Assembly (NCBI GenBank): GCA_963205245.1
Contig: CAUJIB010000057.1
Coordinates: forward strand, 1 to 41,249
Source: Pseudomonadota bacterium
GTDB taxonomy: Bacteria > Pseudomonadota > Alphaproteobacteria > Rickettsiales > SXRF01
DNA length: 41,249 nt
Direction of reading: 5' to 3'
A model generated the notes under the pieces. The model did not search any database. It was not told the DNA's origin and saw nothing but the letters and a program-made list of their open reading frames with translations. Both the position numbers and the translations under genes were made by a program. Position 1 is the stretch's first letter, and every line of letters starts with the position of its first letter. Of this stretch, positions 31,329 through 41,165 are shown piece by piece.

Positions 31329-32681
31329 TTACATTCCAAATAATTTGCCGAGCCCGCCACCGCGCATCATTCCTTTTGCGCCAAGCTTTTTAATCTTTTT
31401 CATCATATCCTGCATCTGTTGATGTTGTTTTATGAGCTTGTTTACATCTTGCACGCTAACTCCTGCGCCGCTCGCAATGCGAACCCGTCTGGAGGCATTG
31501 AGGAGTTTTGGGTGGACTCGTTCTTTTGCTGTCATAGATAGGATTATAGCTTCCTGACGCGCCATCATTTTGGGGTCTATCTTTGCTTCATCCAGTTGAT
31601 CTTTAATCTGCCCCATTCCCGGCATCATTTTCATCATAGAGCCAATCCCGCCCATTTTATGCATCTTGCGGAGCTGGTCAAGCAGGTCATTAAAATCAAA
31701 TTGCCCCTGCATCATGCGTGATGCCATTTTTTCGGCTTCGTCCGCGCTTACATTTTCTGCTGCTCTTTCCACCAGAGAAACAATATCGCCCATGTCCAAG
31801 ATGCGTGATGCTATACGCGAAGGATGGAATTCTTCAAACTCGCTCAGCTTTTCTCCAACCCCCATAAATTTGATCGGTTGTCCGGTAACTGCCCGCATGG
31901 AAAGGGCCGCACCCCCGCGTCCATCTCCATCTACCCTAGTAAGGATAATCCCCGTAACCCCAACTTGTTCATGGAAGGTTTTGGCTATATTAACGGCATC
32001 CTGACCAGTTAGGGAATCAGCAACCAGCAATGTTTCCAGTGGATTTGCCAATTGTTTTACGGCTTTGAGCTCGTCCATTAATTCATTGTCAATATGTAAG
32101 CGTCCTGCAGTGTCCAGCAATAGGATGTCATATCCCTCAAGGCGTGCAGTTTTAAGGGCGCGGCTGGTAATTTCCGTCGGCTTTTCGCCAGCAACAATTG
32201 GCAGTGAGGAGATTTGTGCTTGCGCTGCAACCTGTTCTAATTGTTGTTGGGCAGCCGGACGGTAAATATCCAGCGAGGCAACCAGAATTTTTTTATTATT
32301 TTTGTTTTTAAGGCGGAGTGCCAGCTTGCCGGTGCTGGTGGTTTTTCCTGAGCCTTGCAAACCCACCATCATTATAACCACAGGTGGTATTGCCGATAAA
32401 TTAATTGCCTGATGTTCGCTCCCGAGCAGTTCCGCCAAATGGTCATTTACCAGTTTTATTACCATCTGCGCCGGTGACACGCTGGAGATAACTTCAGTAC
32501 CCAAGGCTTTTGCTTTAAGGGAATTTATAAAATCCTTTACTACAGGAAGTGCAACATCAGCTTCCAGAAGGGCTATGCGTATCTCACGCATTGCAGAATC
32601 AATATCCGCTTCCGATAACACACCGCGCTTACGCAGGTTACCAAAAATACCAGTTAGTTTTGAAGAAAGTGACTGAAACAT
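31329..32681 (-). CDS. ffh: Signal recognition particle protein Ffh
   Basis: 450 residues. N domain (1-90), G domain with GLQGSGKTT (about 107-115), DTAGRLH, TRVDGDGRGG and the GVGEKLSE motif, then the methionine-rich M domain (IGSMMKMMPGMGQI, ASRRVRIASGAGV). It binds the signal sequences of inner-membrane proteins on the ribosome with 4.5S RNA. The C-terminus is GGGLGKLFGM. It lies six bases downstream of yggT on the same strand, probably one message. Confidence 0.97.
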   Translation of the reverse strand: MFQSLSSKLTGIFGNLRKRGVLSEADIDSAMREIRIALLEADVALPVVKDFINSLKAKALGTEVISSVSPAQMVIKLVNDHLAELLGSEHQAINLSAIPPVVIMMVGLQGSGKTTSTGKLALRLKNKNNKKILVASLDIYRPAAQQQLEQVAAQAQISSLPIVAGEKPTEITSRALKTARLEGYDILLLDTAGRLHIDNELMDELKAVKQLANPLETLLVADSLTGQDAVNIAKTFHEQVGVTGIILTRVDGDGRGGAALSMRAVTGQPIKFMGVGEKLSEFEEFHPSRIASRILDMGDIVSLVERAAENVSADEAEKMASRMMQGQFDFNDLLDQLRKMHKMGGIGSMMKMMPGMGQIKDQLDEAKIDPKMMARQEAIILSMTAKERVHPKLLNASRRVRIASGAGVSVQDVNKLIKQHQQMQDMMKKIKKLGAKGMMRGGGLGKLFGM

Positions 32682-32687
32682 GGTTTT

Positions 32688-32975
32688 TTATAGATTGTAA
32701 AAATAGGTATAAAGTATGTTTTGTATTAGGGTTATAAGCAATATAACTATAACCGGCGAAATATCCAGACCACCTAAATCCGGCACAAATTTACGGATTG
32801 GACGCATAACCGGCTCACAAAGTTTATCAAGTGCATACATAAGCCGTTGTACAAATGGCTGGAATCCGTTGATAATTCTGAATGAAATCAGGGTGCTTAT
32901 AATTGTCCAAGTAATAACGCAGATGAGGTAAATCTGTAATATAGCAGCAAAAAATTCTACAAAAGGATTAAGCAT
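32688..32975 (-). CDS. yggT: YggT-family integral membrane protein
   Basis: 95 residues with two hydrophobic segments (about 8-32 and 72-92), matching the YggT family: NPFVEFFAAILQIYLICVITWTIIS, then LCEPVMRPIRKFVPDLGGLDISPVIVILL. Family proteins are of unknown role; some have been linked to osmotic tolerance or, in plastids, cytochrome assembly. It precedes ffh by six bases. Confidence 0.93.
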   Translation of the reverse strand: MLNPFVEFFAAILQIYLICVITWTIISTLISFRIINGFQPFVQRLMYALDKLCEPVMRPIRKFVPDLGGLDISPVIVILLITLIQNILYTYFYNL

Positions 32976-33082
32976 ACAAAAACCAGCCCCAGAATAATCA
33001 AAACAATATTAATGACAAAACTTGTGGTAAGCTACATCAATATATAATGATTTTCTAGCTCAAAATTAAACTATAGAGTTTG

Positions 33083-34777
33083 TTATGTAGACGTAGAAAG
33101 TTTCCTGATCCTATTAGCTATTTCAGCGACTGCTGTTGAAGTGCTCTGAGTATTTGCAGAGATTTCTTTTGTTACAGCACTTTGTTCTTCCATTGCGCTT
33201 GCCACGCTTGTTACATATTGATCAACAGAATTGGCCGCATTGGTGATTTCTATTACCCCATTTGCAACATTCGCCGAAATTGATTGCACAGAAGCAATTT
33301 CTTTGGCGATGTCTTCTGTTGCTTTTGCTGTTTGTGTGGCAAGATTCTTAACTTCGGCGGCAACCACTGCAAAACCTTTGCCTGCATCACCAGCTCGTGC
33401 TGCTTCAATGGTGGCATTAAGGGCAAGAAGATTGACTTGTCCAGCGATATTGTTGATTAATTCAACAATTGCTTCCATAGATTTCATGCTTCCCACTAAC
33501 TGTTCTGTAGACGCACTGGAAATATTTGTTTTATCTATGATATTTTTGGTAGCATCTTTAGAAAGAGCCATGTTTTTACTGATTTCTATCACAGAAGAAG
33601 ATAGTTCTTCAACCGCAGCGGCAATGCTTTGGACATTGCCGGTTGCTTTTTCGGCAAGATTTGCCGTTTCTATGATTTTTGTAATTTCTGTTGCAAATTT
33701 TACGATCTTAAAAGGCTTGCCACTCATGTCTAAAATCGGGTTATATGAAGCTTGAATCCAGATTTCTTTTCCGCCTTTGGCAATGCGTTTGTAAGCTTTT
33801 GATTCAAATTCACCTCGGCGCAATTTTTCCCAGAACTGTTTATATTCTGTGCTTTGGGCAAAAACAGGCTCAACAAACATGCTGTGATGTTTGCCTTTTA
33901 TTTCAGATAAGGAATAGCCCATCGCGGAAAGAAAATTATTATTGGCACTGACAATTGTACCATCAAGTTCAAATTCAATTATCGCCTGCGTTTTGTTAAT
34001 TGCCTCAATTTGCCCTTTTGTGTCAGCTGCGGCAAGTTTTTCTTTTGTTATATCGGTTGCTAATTTTACAATCTTAAAAGGCTTGCCATTCATGTCTAAA
34101 ATCGGGTTGTAAGAAGCCTGAATCCAGATTTCCTTTCCGCCTTTGGCTATGCGCTTATACTCACCAGAGTCAAATTCACCACGATTTAATTTTGCCCAGA
34201 AATTTTGATATTCAGTTGTTTTTGCATAGTTTTCATCAACAAATATTCTGTGATGTTTGCCTTTTATTTCAGGAAAACTGTAACCAATTGTTATAAGAAA
34301 ATTCTGATTGGCAGTTATAATAGTTCCGTCAAGGTTAAATTCAATGATCGCCTGCGTTTTATTTATAGCGGTAATTTTGCTTTCATAGTCCGCATTTTCC
34401 AATTTTTCTTTTGTTACATCAGTTGCATATTTTGCCACCTTATATGGTTTGCCGTTACTGTCTAATATAGGATTATAAGAGGCTTGAATCCAGATTTCTT
34501 TGCCGCCATTACCAAAGAGTTTGAACTGGGCAGAGATAAATTCTCCACGGCTAAGACGTTTCCAGAAATCACTATATTCTATGCTTTGTGCATGTGAGGA
34601 ATCAACAAACATTCTGTGATGCTTGCCTTTTATATCAGATAGTCTATAGCCCATAGCGTTTAGAAAATTGTCATTAGCGTCAAGAATTGTGCCGTCTAAT
34701 TCAAAATAAATCACTGCTTGTGATTTGCTTATTGCTTTAATTTCATCTTGTGCTTCAGAACTTTTACTAAAAAACAT
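33083..34777 (-). CDS. Cytoplasmic methyl-accepting chemotaxis protein with three PAS domains
   Basis: 564 residues from ATG 34777, preceded by AAAGGAAAC; the track start at 34900 lies in the divergent promoter region. Three PAS-PAC units occupy about 15-370, each containing IKGKHHxMFV, [15 protein letters not shown] and an ending TDxTK, with a strict 366-bp (122-codon) period at DNA level. A short linker leads to an MCP signalling domain with the conserved tip [20 protein letters not shown] and [15 protein letters not shown]. There is no TM helix or HAMP, so it senses inside the cell, as described for PAS-MCPs such as BdlA or Aer-like energy sensors; ligands (haem, FAD or small molecules) cannot be read. 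Divergent from a sensor kinase across 130 nt. Confidence 0.93.
   Translation of the reverse strand: MFFSKSSEAQDEIKAISKSQAVIYFELDGTILDANDNFLNAMGYRLSDIKGKHHRMFVDSSHAQSIEYSDFWKRLSRGEFISAQFKLFGNGGKEIWIQASYNPILDSNGKPYKVAKYATDVTKEKLENADYESKITAINKTQAIIEFNLDGTIITANQNFLITIGYSFPEIKGKHHRIFVDENYAKTTEYQNFWAKLNRGEFDSGEYKRIAKGGKEIWIQASYNPILDMNGKPFKIVKLATDITKEKLAAADTKGQIEAINKTQAIIEFELDGTIVSANNNFLSAMGYSLSEIKGKHHSMFVEPVFAQSTEYKQFWEKLRRGEFESKAYKRIAKGGKEIWIQASYNPILDMSGKPFKIVKFATEITKIIETANLAEKATGNVQSIAAAVEELSSSVIEISKNMALSKDATKNIIDKTNISSASTEQLVGSMKSMEAIVELINNIAGQVNLLALNATIEAARAGDAGKGFAVVAAEVKNLATQTAKATEDIAKEIASVQSISANVANGVIEITNAANSVDQYVTSVASAMEEQSAVTKEISANTQSTSTAVAEIANRIRKLSTST
33755..34500 (-). repeat. 366-bp tandem repeats inside the PAS-MCP gene
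   Basis: The marker aatccagattt appears at 33755, 34121 and 34487, exactly 366 bases apart, marking equivalent points in three PAS units. Long stretches between copies 1 and 2 (in genome order) are nearly identical in DNA, suggesting recent duplication or gene conversion. Outer boundaries extend beyond the coordinates given. Confidence 0.85.
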
Positions 34778-34906
34778 ACTTTGTTTCCTTTTTTTATGTG
34801 TAGGCTGTTCCAAACTAAAACTTGTATATAACAAGTCTGATTTTACAAGTATTTTATAGCATGTAACTAAAATTAGCGTAATATGCTGTACTAAAATCAT
34901 AGAGCG

Positions 34907-37339
34907 ATGCTTATGAAAACTGATAGTTCTTTTATATTATATTTACATCGTTTTTCTATCCGAACCCGCCTGTTTAGCATTGTGCTTGCTTTTGCTGTGC
35001 CTTTGTCAGTCCTTATTTATTCCACTATTGATAATATAAACCGTAATATAATATTGGCAGAACAGGAAGTAAAAGGTGTTCAATATGAACGGCTGCTTAT
35101 AGAAATTCTAGCTGCACTTTCTAATCACAGACTGCTTAGGATAAGTATTGCTGGAGGTGAGGATAGGGCTGAAGAATATGCTAAACAATCATCGGATATT
35201 GATAGATTATTGGCAGAGTTAGAGATAGTAGATCACAAATTCGGCGTAGATTTGCGCTTCATCCATAAAATCATGGATAACGGTGGTAATGAACTTTTAT
35301 CAGAACAACCGATATCTAAAATACTGCAGGGAAACTGGAATGATATAAAGAAATATAGTAATGATAAATATGAAGTTTATACTACTATATTCAAAAATAT
35401 CGGTCAGATGATAACTAATATTGGTGATGCTTCCAGTTTAATATTGGATCCGGATCTTGATAGTTATTATCTTATGGATGTATCGGTAAATAAATTACCA
35501 AACTCTATAAAGCGTATATCTGACATAGCTTATAAACTGTATCCATCAATAGTTTTTGGTGAAAAAGCAACACAGGAATTACGAAGCGAAGTAAAAATAT
35601 CCGGACGTTTCTTAAAGGAAGTGGAGTTTGATAGCGTAATATCCAATATAGAATCGGCACTGCGTCAGGATAAAAATTTTTACGGTATTAGCGCGACATT
35701 GCTTCCCACTATGCAGCCTATAGTTATTGAATATAAAAAGAAAATAGAATCTGTTATCAATATGCTGAATGATGCTTATATTGGCAAGGATATCAGCTCT
35801 AAAGAATTTTTTACAATGATTTGTGATGTCCGCAAATTCTTTGTAAAAATGAACCACGTGACACTGGATGAGCTTAATGTAATGCTTATAGCACGCATTG
35901 ATTATTATGAGCAGAAAAAATTAGAAACATTTATCGTATATGCATTGGCTCAACTTATAGGGTTAGGGTTATTTTTCTTCCTGACTACCAGCGTTACCAC
36001 TCCTATTAACCGCCTTTATAAAACTATAACTTCTATTACCAACGGTAATTTGGATACCGTAGTCCCAAGTTCTGATTTTCAGGATGAAATAGGGGCAATG
36101 GCACGGGGAGTGGAATCATTCCGTCTCAATTCTTTAGAAAAATTACGTCTGGAAACAGCACTTAAAGAAGAAAGCGATTATTTACAGTCTATTATGGATA
36201 GTTCTGGAGATGGCATTATAGTGATAAACAGCAAAGGTCGGATACTGGATTTTAATTTGGCGGCTGAAAAAATATTCGGTTATAGCGCGGTAGAGATAAT
36301 AGGTCAGTATATGTCTGTAATTATCTCACAGAGTTTTACCGGTGATTATGAAGGTTATATGGAACGCCATCTTAGTAAAGAAAATTCCAGTATGGTTGGC
36401 GTTAATCGTGAAATTGAAGGTAAAAGAAAAAATGGGGAAATATTCCCAGTTGAAATAACACTAAGCAAATTAATCCATGAGCAGGAAACATTATTTGTTG
36501 GTCTTTTGAAAGATATTACAGAACGTAAAATATTAGAACATGAATTAAGGCAGCATCGTGATAATTTACAAAAAATGGTTGATATTCAGACAGTTGATTT
36601 AATTGTAGAAAAAGAAAAAGCAGAGAGGGCGACTATCGCCAAGTCGGAATTTTTATCAAATATGTCGCATGAATTGCGGACACCGATGCATGCTATTTTG
36701 AATTACGCTAATATGGGCATAAAAATAGTAGGTGAAGATCCCGATATCAAGCTCAGTAAGTATCTAATTAATATTAGAACAGCAGGTAATAGGCTTCTTG
36801 CCTTGCTCAATAATCTTTTGGATTTTGAAAAGCTGGAAGCAGGTAAAATGGGATTTAATCTGAAGGATGGGGACTTTGTAAAAATTGTTGATTATGCAGT
36901 GATTGAATTGGAATCATTACTCAAAGCAAAAAATCTACAGCTGATAAAAAATTATGCAAGTAAGGATACTCACATATCAATGGATGAGCCGAAGCTTATA
37001 CAGGTTATGGTAAACCTGATTTCTAATGCTATTAAATTCTCACCTGAAAACGGAATAATTACTGTTACTGTATCAGATGAATATCTGCTGGAAAAAGGTT
37101 TGGTAAGGGCATCTTTACTGTGTTGTGTTGAAGATGAAGGCGGTGGTATTCCTGAAGATGAATTAGAAACAATATTTGAGAAATTTACCCAAAGCAGTAA
37201 AACCAAAAGAAGTATGCTTGGCGGAACAGGGCTTGGGCTTTCCATCAGTAGAAAAATTATTGAAGGACATAGCGGCAAAATATTTGCTGAAAATGGAGAG
37301 AAGGGTGCAAGGTTAAAGTTTATTTTGCCGAGAGGGTAG
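34907..37339 (+). CDS. Membrane-bound sensor histidine kinase with HAMP and PAS domains
   Basis: 810 residues (808 if the ATG at 34913 is used). TM1 at about 22-41; a large periplasmic sensor region of about 300 residues that I cannot classify; TM2 at about 340-362 ([20 protein letters not shown]); HAMP ([18 protein letters not shown]); PAS ([23 protein letters not shown]); PAC; HisKA with phospho-acceptor in [12 protein letters not shown]; and HATPase_c with N-box [11 protein letters not shown]1 DEGGGIP and G2 GGTGLGLSI. No receiver domain follows, and no response regulator gene is next to it, so its partner is elsewhere. It is divergent from the PAS chemoreceptor and convergent with the DUF4139 gene (3 nt between stops). 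Confidence 0.93.
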   Translation: MLMKTDSSFILYLHRFSIRTRLFSIVLAFAVPLSVLIYSTIDNINRNIILAEQEVKGVQYERLLIEILAALSNHRLLRISIAGGEDRAEEYAKQSSDIDRLLAELEIVDHKFGVDLRFIHKIMDNGGNELLSEQPISKILQGNWNDIKKYSNDKYEVYTTIFKNIGQMITNIGDASSLILDPDLDSYYLMDVSVNKLPNSIKRISDIAYKLYPSIVFGEKATQELRSEVKISGRFLKEVEFDSVISNIESALRQDKNFYGISATLLPTMQPIVIEYKKKIESVINMLNDAYIGKDISSKEFFTMICDVRKFFVKMNHVTLDELNVMLIARIDYYEQKKLETFIVYALAQLIGLGLFFFLTTSVTTPINRLYKTITSITNGNLDTVVPSSDFQDEIGAMARGVESFRLNSLEKLRLETALKEESDYLQSIMDSSGDGIIVINSKGRILDFNLAAEKIFGYSAVEIIGQYMSVIISQSFTGDYEGYMERHLSKENSSMVGVNREIEGKRKNGEIFPVEITLSKLIHEQETLFVGLLKDITERKILEHELRQHRDNLQKMVDIQTVDLIVEKEKAERATIAKSEFLSNMSHELRTPMHAILNYANMGIKIVGEDPDIKLSKYLINIRTAGNRLLALLNNLLDFEKLEAGKMGFNLKDGDFVKIVDYAVIELESLLKAKNLQLIKNYASKDTHISMDEPKLIQVMVNLISNAIKFSPENGIITVTVSDEYLLEKGLVRASLLCCVEDEGGGIPEDELETIFEKFTQSSKTKRSMLGGTGLGLSISRKIIEGHSGKIFAENGEKGARLKFILPRG

Positions 37340-37342
37340 TTA

Positions 37343-38878
37343 CTACCAAGTGTAATGTACTTTATATTTAATAATTTTTTCTTTTTCCGGAGCGACATCA
37401 ACCATAAAATTTATTTGATGCGCATTCTCTTTGGTATATTCGTCGCTGGAATTTGTAATTTTCCAACCAGTAGCCCTATATAGATTTTCAACAACTTTTA
37501 CTTTTACCGCCTGTTTTTTCTGATTACGGATTTTTATCTCAATTTCTTCATCGGCGAATTTATTAGTAGTATCAAGAGTATAAGTAACTTGTTTGCGCTC
37601 TCCCACTATGTCAAAGGCATTCCCAAGCTTGATAAGCAGTTCTTCATTGCGCGCAGTATGATCTATTACACTTTCGCCGATGAACTCTAAACTGCCATCA
37701 GCAGCATCACGCTGGTTTACCCTGATTCTTCCGGCAGGAAGCGGGACTCCCAAGCCATTTTCTTTTTTATTTAGAATTTTAAGAAAAACCTCAACTTTTT
37801 TATTGCTATTATCTATACCATAACCACGGTCTATATATACTCCGCTATAATCCCAATATTGTGATTGGGTACCGTTATATACCATGATTTTTTCAGCAGG
37901 TACATTGTTTGCTGCCGGAATTAATTCCAGTTGTTTGGTTGAATTATCCGGAAGTGTTACAGGGCTGTCCAATGTATAAAGATGATATTCAAAAAATTCT
38001 TTCTCAGCAAAAGATGGAGCTTTGGGGGCTGCTATTTCCATAGCCATATTGGCTTTCATTGCCGTTGCCCTGCCAGCGTATAAATTTGGTTCTGCGCGCT
38101 GTACATCACCCGCCATTAATTTTAATTTGGCATCATTAAAAGTTGCGCCGGTTTGGTTTATTATAGAAACCCATGAATTAAAATCTATCATTCCGCTATT
38201 GGCATCTTTGCCATCACTATATGTAAGATTGTAATCTGCCCACCAAGTGATACCTTGGGTTTGGTAACTTACTTCGCTTTTATGTTTGCCAGTTTGCCCA
38301 GTAAAAATACTCCAAACCAAAGTAGGTTTGGTAATCAAACCATTCGGTAAATCAGGGAAGGAAAGGCTGGAATAATTATTTACAGTTTTAATGGAGCCAT
38401 CATTTGATTTTATAGTTAACCCGCCTTGTGTACTTAATAATGTCCCTTCTACGCTTTCTGGCTTATCACCAGCAAGTTTTTCAACTGTAATTTTTTTATC
38501 TATATATTTTTCTAATAGTTTTTGCTGGCTAACTAGATCAAATTGATAATTTTGTTCCCCAACTTTTGTGCCTTTTGGGTCGGTTAGGGATTTGAATTGT
38601 ACAGTGGTCGGGTCTATATAAGCTGCTACATCGCTGAATTTAACCACGCTGTTTTTACTTGGCAACTCTACTTCGCGTATCTGACGAACTACACCATAAC
38701 CAGGGACATTCATGCCGTTATATGCAGCTTGTCCGGCTATTGGCCGGTAAAGATTCGGGTCAATTGCGCCAGCACTCGCTTTGCTATATATAGTTATAGA
38801 AGTTTCATCAGCGAAGGTAGGGAAAGAAAAACATAGAATAGTGGAGCATAAAAGAGAAGCTAGGTGACTTGTTTTCAT
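37343..38878 (-). CDS. Exported DUF4139-domain protein
   Basis: 511 residues from the ATG at 38878, which follows GGGAGAAG and gives a Sec signal peptide (MKTSHLASLLCSTILCFSFPTFA). The track start at 38995 adds 39 unlikely residues overlapping the next gene. The mature protein is beta-rich; the C-terminal half matches DUF4139 (TWWADYNLTYSD, LKLMAGDVQR, NGTQSQYWDYSGVYIDRGYG, IGESVIDHTARNEELLIKLGNAFD, ATGWKITNSSDEY). Function unknown; related domains in other organisms form mucin-like surface or adhesion proteins only by weak analogy. Confidence 0.85.
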   Translation of the reverse strand: MKTSHLASLLCSTILCFSFPTFADETSITIYSKASAGAIDPNLYRPIAGQAAYNGMNVPGYGVVRQIREVELPSKNSVVKFSDVAAYIDPTTVQFKSLTDPKGTKVGEQNYQFDLVSQQKLLEKYIDKKITVEKLAGDKPESVEGTLLSTQGGLTIKSNDGSIKTVNNYSSLSFPDLPNGLITKPTLVWSIFTGQTGKHKSEVSYQTQGITWWADYNLTYSDGKDANSGMIDFNSWVSIINQTGATFNDAKLKLMAGDVQRAEPNLYAGRATAMKANMAMEIAAPKAPSFAEKEFFEYHLYTLDSPVTLPDNSTKQLELIPAANNVPAEKIMVYNGTQSQYWDYSGVYIDRGYGIDNSNKKVEVFLKILNKKENGLGVPLPAGRIRVNQRDAADGSLEFIGESVIDHTARNEELLIKLGNAFDIVGERKQVTYTLDTTNKFADEEIEIKIRNQKKQAVKVKVVENLYRATGWKITNSSDEYTKENAHQINFMVDVAPEKEKIIKYKVHYTW

Positions 38879-38984
38879 AAAACTTCTCCCTTGGTAAGAC
38901 ACAAAAATTATTATTGTATAATTTATAAAAATATATGTTATGTCAATAAGCTGAGCGCAAAAATATAAAAAATTATTATTTATC

Positions 38985-39641
38985 ATGCCCCGCAATATTA
39001 TTACTCCATCAATACAATATATTCATAATCTTTATGCTCAGCCTGATGAATTGCTTGTAAGCATAAGTTCAGAACTGGAAAAACGTAACATTGCAATTCA
39101 GGTTGGTGCAGAAGAAGGCCGGATGCTGCAAATACTTATAGCATTACATGGGGCAAAAAAAATAGTTGAGATTGGTACGTTGGCTGGGTATTCAACAATA
39201 TGGATGGCACGCGCCTTGCCTGAAGACGGGCATATCTATACTATCAATAAAGACCCTGAACATGTAAAAATGGCAGAAGGTTTTTTTATTCTCTCAGAGT
39301 GTAGTAAGAAAATAACCCAGCTTACTGGTGATGCTCATAAAATTTTACCGGATTTGGTAGAAAAAGCCCCGTTTGATATGGTATTTATTGATGCTGATAA
39401 GATCAGCTATCCGGCTTATCTGGATTGGGCTGAAAATAATATCCGCAAGGGTGGGCTTATTATAGCGGATAATACATTATTGGCAGGAATGGTGGCAGAA
39501 GATAGGCCGCCAGATGGCATTCCACCTGCCAGATGGAAGGGGATGCGCCTGTTTAACGAGCGTTTAGCCGATAAAAATAAATATAATGCGACCATTATCC
39601 CAACCAAAGAAGGGTTAAGTGTTGCAATTAAAATGTTTTGA
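38985..39641 (+). CDS. SAM-dependent O-methyltransferase (CCoAOMT/Methyltransf_3 family)
   Basis: 218 residues. Rossmann motif I is VEIGTLAGYSTIWMA (about 61-75), the metal/SAM-binding VFIDADK is at about 134-140, and IIADNTLLAG provides the second metal ligand region. The N-terminus MPRNIITPSIQYI is family-like. Such enzymes methylate catechol-type hydroxyls with Mg2+; the bacterial substrate is unknown. No clear Shine-Dalgarno precedes ATG 38985. Divergent from the DUF4139 gene by 106 nt. Confidence 0.9.
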   Translation: MPRNIITPSIQYIHNLYAQPDELLVSISSELEKRNIAIQVGAEEGRMLQILIALHGAKKIVEIGTLAGYSTIWMARALPEDGHIYTINKDPEHVKMAEGFFILSECSKKITQLTGDAHKILPDLVEKAPFDMVFIDADKISYPAYLDWAENNIRKGGLIIADNTLLAGMVAEDRPPDGIPPARWKGMRLFNERLADKNKYNATIIPTKEGLSVAIKMF

Positions 39642-39664
39642 TATTTGTTAATATACTTATCAAG

Positions 39665-39721
39665 CTGTCATAAATCCTTCATAAAGCTATTATTGACGTA
39701 AGGGCGGTTTATTTGTAAAAG
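39665..39721 (+). promoter_or_regulatory. Possible PhoB-type site and promoter before the symporter gene
   Basis: CTGTCATAAATCCTTCATAA at 39665-39684 is close to the enterobacterial Pho box repeat CTGTCAT-AAAT-CTGTCAT, differing at two bases in the second unit. It is followed by TTGACG (39693-39698) and, after 17 bases, a poor -10 TAAAAG. The ATG of the symporter is at 39790. Confidence 0.35.
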
Positions 39722-39789
39722 ACTGACTCCGTCTAACTAACTATAACCAATAAAATACAAATAATAACATAGCGGGGGACTAAAAAGAC

Positions 39790-41109
39790 ATGACTAATCC
39801 AAAGCAACCTTTTTCTGCGGTCACGCCTAATAAATCTTTGTTTTCTAAATTATGGTTTCGTGTGGTACTTGGTTTGCTCTTGGGAATAGTTTTTGGTTTC
39901 TATATAGGTAAAATTGGTGCAGATAATCCCCTCTCTGTCGATGGCAAAGAAATCCTAACTACCTATATCAAGCCTATTGGTACAGTTTTTATCAATATGA
40001 TTAAAATGGTGGTTGTGCCACTGATTTTCTTCTCACTGGTCAGCGGAATAACCAGCATGACCAGTGCGGAATCTTTCAAACGCATCGGGCTTAAATCAGT
40101 TGCAGCATTTTTGATGACAGGTGCTTTTGCAGTGGTAATCGGCCTTACCTTCGGAAATCTTTTTCACCCCGGTGTAGGAGTGGATCTTTCCTCGCTTAAA
40201 GCGCAGGCAGGTAGCGTTGCGGTTGCTGCGCCAAAAACAGTAAGCCTTATACAGATTTTTGTGGATATAGTTCCTACCAATATTTTCAAATCTATGGTGG
40301 AAGATCATATTCTGCAGGTTGTAGTATTTGCAATTTTCTTGGGGGTTACCCTCAATGCACTTGGTGAAAAAGTCCAGAATGTAACTGATTTCTGTAAGTC
40401 AGCGGCTTATGTGGTATTCAAAATGATTGAAACCATTATAAAATTCTCACCTTATGGTGTGTTTGCCCTGACCGCTTGGGTAGTTGGTACTCAAGGGTTT
40501 GATATATTAATAGCCTTGTTGAAATTGGTTGGAGTTGTAACTGGCGCACTACTTACTCAATACCTGTTATTTGGAATTATGGTTTTAGTATTCGCCCGTG
40601 TTTCGCCGCTACCGTTCTACCGTAAAATGGCAGAACCGCAATTGCTTGCTTTCTCTACGAGCAGTAGTAAAGCCACTCTTTCCACCGCTATGCGCGTAGT
40701 AAATGAAAAAATCGGTGTTTCTAAAAGCAGTACTTCGTTCGTACTTCCCCTTGGCGCATCTATCAATATGGATGGTACTGCGATTTATCTTGGCATCTGT
40801 GCGTTGTTTTTCTCGCAGGCTTACGGCATTGCGCTTGATTTCCAGCATTATCTTATCCTAGTAATGACCGCAACTCTTGGCTCAATCGGTGCGGCCGGTA
40901 TTCCCGGTGGTTCGCTGATTATGATGGGTATGGTACTATCTTCCGTTGGATTGCCGCTTGAAGGTATCGCCCTTATTGCGGGTGTCGACCGTATTTTAGA
41001 TATGATGAGAACGACAGTAAATATTACTGGTGATTCTCTGATTACCATGTTGGTGGATAAATCCGAAGGTACTATGGATATGGATACTTACCATGATATG
41101 AGTAAGTAA
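39790..41109 (+). CDS. Dicarboxylate/amino acid:cation symporter (DAACS family, GltP/DctA-like)
   Basis: 439 residues. Eight TM helices and two re-entrant loops of the SLC1/DAACS fold are indicated by MIKMVVVPLIFFSLVSGI, the serine-rich hairpin AFSTSSSKATLSTAM, NMDGTAIYLG (cation and substrate site) and ATLGSIGAAGIPGGS, then GVDRILDMMRTTVNITGD where the Arg and Asp bind acidic substrates. It imports glutamate, aspartate or C4-dicarboxylates with protons or sodium. DRILDMMRTTVNITGD with Arg (not Thr-Arg swaps for neutral amino acids) favours acidic substrates. GGGGGAC precedes the ATG. Confidence 0.93.
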   Translation: MTNPKQPFSAVTPNKSLFSKLWFRVVLGLLLGIVFGFYIGKIGADNPLSVDGKEILTTYIKPIGTVFINMIKMVVVPLIFFSLVSGITSMTSAESFKRIGLKSVAAFLMTGAFAVVIGLTFGNLFHPGVGVDLSSLKAQAGSVAVAAPKTVSLIQIFVDIVPTNIFKSMVEDHILQVVVFAIFLGVTLNALGEKVQNVTDFCKSAAYVVFKMIETIIKFSPYGVFALTAWVVGTQGFDILIALLKLVGVVTGALLTQYLLFGIMVLVFARVSPLPFYRKMAEPQLLAFSTSSSKATLSTAMRVVNEKIGVSKSSTSFVLPLGASINMDGTAIYLGICALFFSQAYGIALDFQHYLILVMTATLGSIGAAGIPGGSLIMMGMVLSSVGLPLEGIALIAGVDRILDMMRTTVNITGDSLITMLVDKSEGTMDMDTYHDMSK

Positions 41110-41120
41110 AATTCTATCCA

Positions 41121-41165
41121 TAGCTTGCGCCAGACCACATAATAAATATGGTCTGGCGCAAGCTA
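41121..41165. terminator. Long perfect hairpin after the symporter gene
   Basis: TAGCTTGCGCCAGACCA (41121-41137) and TGGTCTGGCGCAAGCTA (41149-41165) form a perfect 17-bp stem with an 11-base loop, 11 nt past the stop. No real T-tract follows, so it may be a terminator of the stem-only kind or a repeat element. The remaining 84 bases to the window edge hold no supported feature. Confidence 0.7.

Noticed and set aside
33231-33755. 174-residue plus-strand ORF opposite the PAS-MCP gene
   Set aside because: Shadow of the alanine/serine-rich MCP signalling domain; no independent support.
37343-38995. Start of DUF4139 protein at 38995
   Set aside because: Would overlap the divergent methyltransferase start and place the signal peptide 39 residues inside; ATG 38878 has GGGAGAAG upstream.
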